NCBI RefSeq assembly: GCF_000150275.1
Contig: NW_002060946.1
Coordinates: 7,908,041 to 7,972,040 of the forward strand
Direction: 5' to 3'
Source: Trichoplax adhaerens
Lineage: Eukaryota; Placozoa; Uniplacotomia; Trichoplacea; Trichoplacidae
DNA: 64,000 nt
A model generated the notes under the pieces. It was not told where the DNA came from, did not search any database, and worked only from the letters and a program-made list of their open reading frames with translations. A program made the position numbers and the translations under genes. This document shows positions 60,601-64,000 of this stretch, in pieces (position 1 is the first letter of the stretch; each line of letters starts with the position of its first letter).

Positions 60601-63600
60601 CCTACGGCAAACTAATTCCTACAATTAAATATTGGGTCATTTTAAGAAATCGGATTTGATCATCACAACGAGATTACCTTCCTTGTCAGTTTTTACCAGA
60701 GCTAATCTTCTGGCATTTAATTACGAATTCAGCTTTTCCAATATTTCTTTCTAGTACAATGCAAAATTACTTCCGTAGCATATTATACAATCTTTCAAAG
60801 TATTATATATTCTATAATATTATACCTATCGAATAAAATGATCTAAAGGTATAATTTTGATAGAACATCACTAATACTACTCTTAACGCTTTTCAGTATT
60901 CTTCATTTTTAAATTGTTGACGCAAATCATGATCATTAGCAAAACTATCATTTACCAGGTAATTGATGATGTGTCTTATAGAATAAAAGATGTTAGTCAG
61001 TCATGTTTCCTTAAGTCAAGAAAATATGAGATAAGAATGATATTCGTCTGTATTAAGGTTAATTGGGTAAGAAACTGTTGATTCTAAATTGGAGCCTTTC
61101 ATTCTTAACGGTCAATGAAATTAAGACATGTTAACAATTGACTGCGACATAGCACGTGCAATGATCATCTTGTAGACATTCATTTGACAGTAAACAATTT
61201 ACTACATTCTATAATTGCGTGTCAATTTTACTTGTAATTGTCCACTGCTCAATTTCATCATGAGTTCGCATTATCAATATTGGTTATTTTTGTTTGTATT
61301 TTCTTAATTTTTGATTACAATTAAAACCCACGCATTCTTGACTGATTGCGTAGTATTTAAATCTTGCAATATCATCCAAATACAGTAATGAAATGTAGAT
61401 TTACCGTTTAAATAAGTGATTATTCTATAGTCCATTAGTTTTTAACAAAAATATAGTACTATTTCTATCCCTAGTGTGAACTAGTCGCACGATAGTTAGT
61501 CACCCAATATAGCGGGTTAAAAAGTGTTTATTACTTAATAAAATTATTGTGCAATATTACTGCAATAGAAATAAGTTTAGGTAAATTACACAAAGCTAGC
61601 TTTCGGGCTAGCCGTTGAACTCCCTTCTAAAAGAGTCAACCGTTCTTTTTATCCTCTATCTTTAATTTTTGCCCATTACTGCAACATTTATCTATCTCAT
61701 GATTTATGATTTAACACAGAAAGTAAAATAAGACAATCCAAAAGTTATGTTATTATCAATCAATATCAAGTCGGGCGTAAATAAATACGGACGTTCGCGG
61801 TAATATTAAGATATCGACTGATAATGCGGTATAGGCAATCCGATTTACTACAACACCAACTCCTAGATGAAGTAACCACTATCACATCGATTTATTTATA
61901 TGAATAGCATCAGTAATTTTATCATCGGCAATAAAATTCTATTATTTGTAAAATAACAACAATAAATTATCCAATAATATAATGCGTCAGCGATTACTAA
62001 TATTTTATTTAAATGCTAGATTTTATTTTATACATTAATTTTGAAAGGCATGTGTTGTGAAATTGTGTAGGTTAGATTGCACTTTATCTTTTGCAATGCT
62101 TTATAGTACAGTAGTATTAAATTTAGACCGGAATTCCTTGCTCTACGAGTACTCGTATTTTGTGCCGAAGAACCACCAACATTGGCGGAAGCCTTTGAAA
62201 GAGAAGATATAATTTCCTTTTACTTTTCTATTCATTTTAAGTAGCAGCCCTTGCTTTCAAGCAGTTTCCTCCTACTGTTGTAAGCTAAAATCTTGTATGG
62301 CAATGCCAAATGATCATGTAATCATGGTTAAGATTTTATTTGGTCTATAAGTGAAAATATTGTTGTAGGGTATAGTTCATCTTTCTCCTATTAACTTCAA
62401 TACAATAAGATATTAAAACTTTATAATATGACCAATTACTATTCGTATTTATTTTCAGTTTTAAAATATCAGTCATTGTCAAAAATATATGGCTAACATC
62501 TGATTATCTTAAATTAAAAGTTAATCCAAGAATTACCAAGACAAGGCTATTGATCCTTGCAAATACTATTAAATCATAAGTGGAAGATTTCATTGGATGT
62601 AGCTTATTCATAAATGAAATCGTATTCAAATTTATGACTATATTACTGCGTAACACCTTCGTTATTATATATCATAACTAAAACATTGACATTACAATTA
62701 GAAGACTTATCATATTAATTCAGATTCATGGCTAATCTAGTAAATTCTTAAAAGACAAAATGATGTTAAACCAGCATTGAATGTATTTTACTTGCAAAGT
62801 TATATCGAATCTACAGCGCTCTATAAACTATAAGAAATGCCCATTTCTACAGCAACGAAACAGGAAAAAATCTTTTTTTAGACAGTAGGTATAATATTTA
62901 GAAGTTTTAATAAAAAGCAATCCCATACTACTATGCCTTAGAAAAACAATACAAAGGAAGTTCACTTTATCTGTAATGATCGTACTTCAGAATAACATTC
63001 ATAACAGTGTTTTATTTTAAATGTTATTCAACTCTAAGGATAAAGGATCTTAATAGGCATAATGCGCACAAGCCACAATTTACAGATATTACTAAATCTT
63101 GAGAAAATATTTCTAGCAAGAACTGTGGCATTGATATACTAGCCATGTATAGCTAATATTTTAAGGTTATAATTCACTAATTGAGACAAAGAAATTGATT
63201 ATTTTCGACATGAGACTTTGAATCAATTATTATGCACACTAGTACATCGATGCAAAATTCAGTACTGTGACAAGGATAATTTGAAAAAGCTTTCTGATCT
63301 AGACAATATAACACAAGATAAACTGAAACAGAGACGATACCTTCCGTTAGGAAGTTATATTCGTACATATCACGCGAGCATTATACCTGCACATTACAGA
63401 AATTCACATTAACTTATTGAATAGGCAATCAAGATAAATTTACGAGAATAAATTATTTTAATCGTAAATAATATAAAGCACCAAATAACGGAACTATTTT
63501 ACGTTTATCCTATCACAAATAGTATAAAATAGAAATTATCAATTGAATTGCTGAGTTGATTGATTGATCGATAATTATAATTAACTAAATCGATTATAAA

Positions 63601-64000
63601 TTTACTGTGCCCGGTACTAGTTTATCAACGATATTCAAGTCCATGACTAGATTATATCTGCGATATCAAGTACATCCTGACTGTTTCCACTAGGAAGAGC
63701 TGATAATAGAAGATAATGCGATATGAGTACTTTTAATCATAGCATGTTCAGTCCACATCAAGGTTAGGTTAGCTTTAATTAGTGCAGACAAATAAATATA
63801 CAATAGTTACTAATAGCATTTATGTCTTATTATTCTAAATTTACATTTATATATGGCGATTCTTTATCGCAACTACCATTCAGGAATAAAATTGTCTACT
63901 ACATGTACAAATTAATTACTGATACCTGATTAAAGGTCAATAATTTTAAAAATATTTTTAGCTTCATGTTGATTTATCTTTAATGAATCTATTTCCTGTA
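54678..64000. other. Long gene-poor region
   Basis: Over nine kilobases of AT-rich DNA with no recognisable gene. Small frames at 57.4, 58.8 and 63.2 kb have no identified domain. The frame ending near 57.63 kb contains a hydrophobic stretch and ends at a good splice-donor match and is discussed as a finding. A perfect 14-bp palindrome (TACGAGTACTCGTA) lies at 62144-62157. Parts of an unrecognised, intron-rich gene could be hidden here. Confidence 0.4.

Noticed and set aside
62160-62230. A short stretch with coding-like codons (EEPPTLAEAFERED)
   Set aside because: No start, splice context or extension on either side supports an exon.
63218-63412. 64-codon charged frame
   Set aside because: No recognisable domain, no ATG-plus-promoter context and no splice partner; could be chance.

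Overview
This looks like nuclear DNA from an early-branching animal, most likely a placozoan (Trichoplax or Hoilungia type). The sequence is very AT-rich. It carries clear orthologues of animal housekeeping genes (USO1/p115, RCC1L, an AKAP7-like 2H protein) split by many short GT-AG introns, next to intronless rhodopsin-type GPCRs, an intronless SLC35-like transporter and a very long intronless TPR protein. No bacterial operons, Shine-Dalgarno sites, CRISPR arrays, tRNA or rRNA genes were seen. The species call is inference; intron structure and gene families are read from the sequence.

Layout. 1.5-2.6 kb (+): GPCR. 5.0-7.1 kb (+): four-exon AKAP7-like 2H phosphoesterase. 8.7-9.6 kb (-): SLC35/TPT-like transporter. 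10.1-11.5 kb: GTAC-rich palindromes and a seven-unit minisatellite lying between the divergent transporter and USO1. 11.6-19.0 kb (+): USO1/p115, reconstructed as 31 exons giving 934 residues. 19-25 kb: no gene recognised. 25.3-26.3 kb (+): second GPCR. 27.5-30.3 kb (-): RCC1L, 12 exons giving 418 residues, with one GC-AG intron. 30.5-32 kb: palindromic island, dispersed repeat and AT-rich tandem repeat. 32.8-36.3 kb (+): TPR protein of about 1137 residues. 36-44 kb: no gene, but a strongly G-depleted tract near 41.6-42.0 kb. 44.5-45.5 kb (+): broken GPCR. 49.3-50.4 kb (+): its intact paralogue. 50.4-64 kb: no recognisable gene, several repeats and a solo-LTR-like element.

The genes are not an obvious functional unit. 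USO1 (Golgi tethering), RCC1L (mitochondrial ribosomal RNA modification), the 2H protein and the transporter are ordinary cell-biology genes interspersed with a local GPCR family. The GPCRs at 25.3, 44.5 and 49.3 kb are paralogues; the 1.5 kb receptor is more distant.

The most notable observations are: a 324-bp tract identical between the broken and intact GPCR copies, ending abruptly, which suggests gene conversion; an AKAP7 homologue that stops before the PKA-anchoring helix; a minisatellite repeating a CRE-like TGACGTTA site between two divergent genes; a perfect 32-bp palindrome in USO1 intron 1; and two LTR-like elements with TATA, initiator and poly(A) signals. I found no convincing wholly new multi-gene system.
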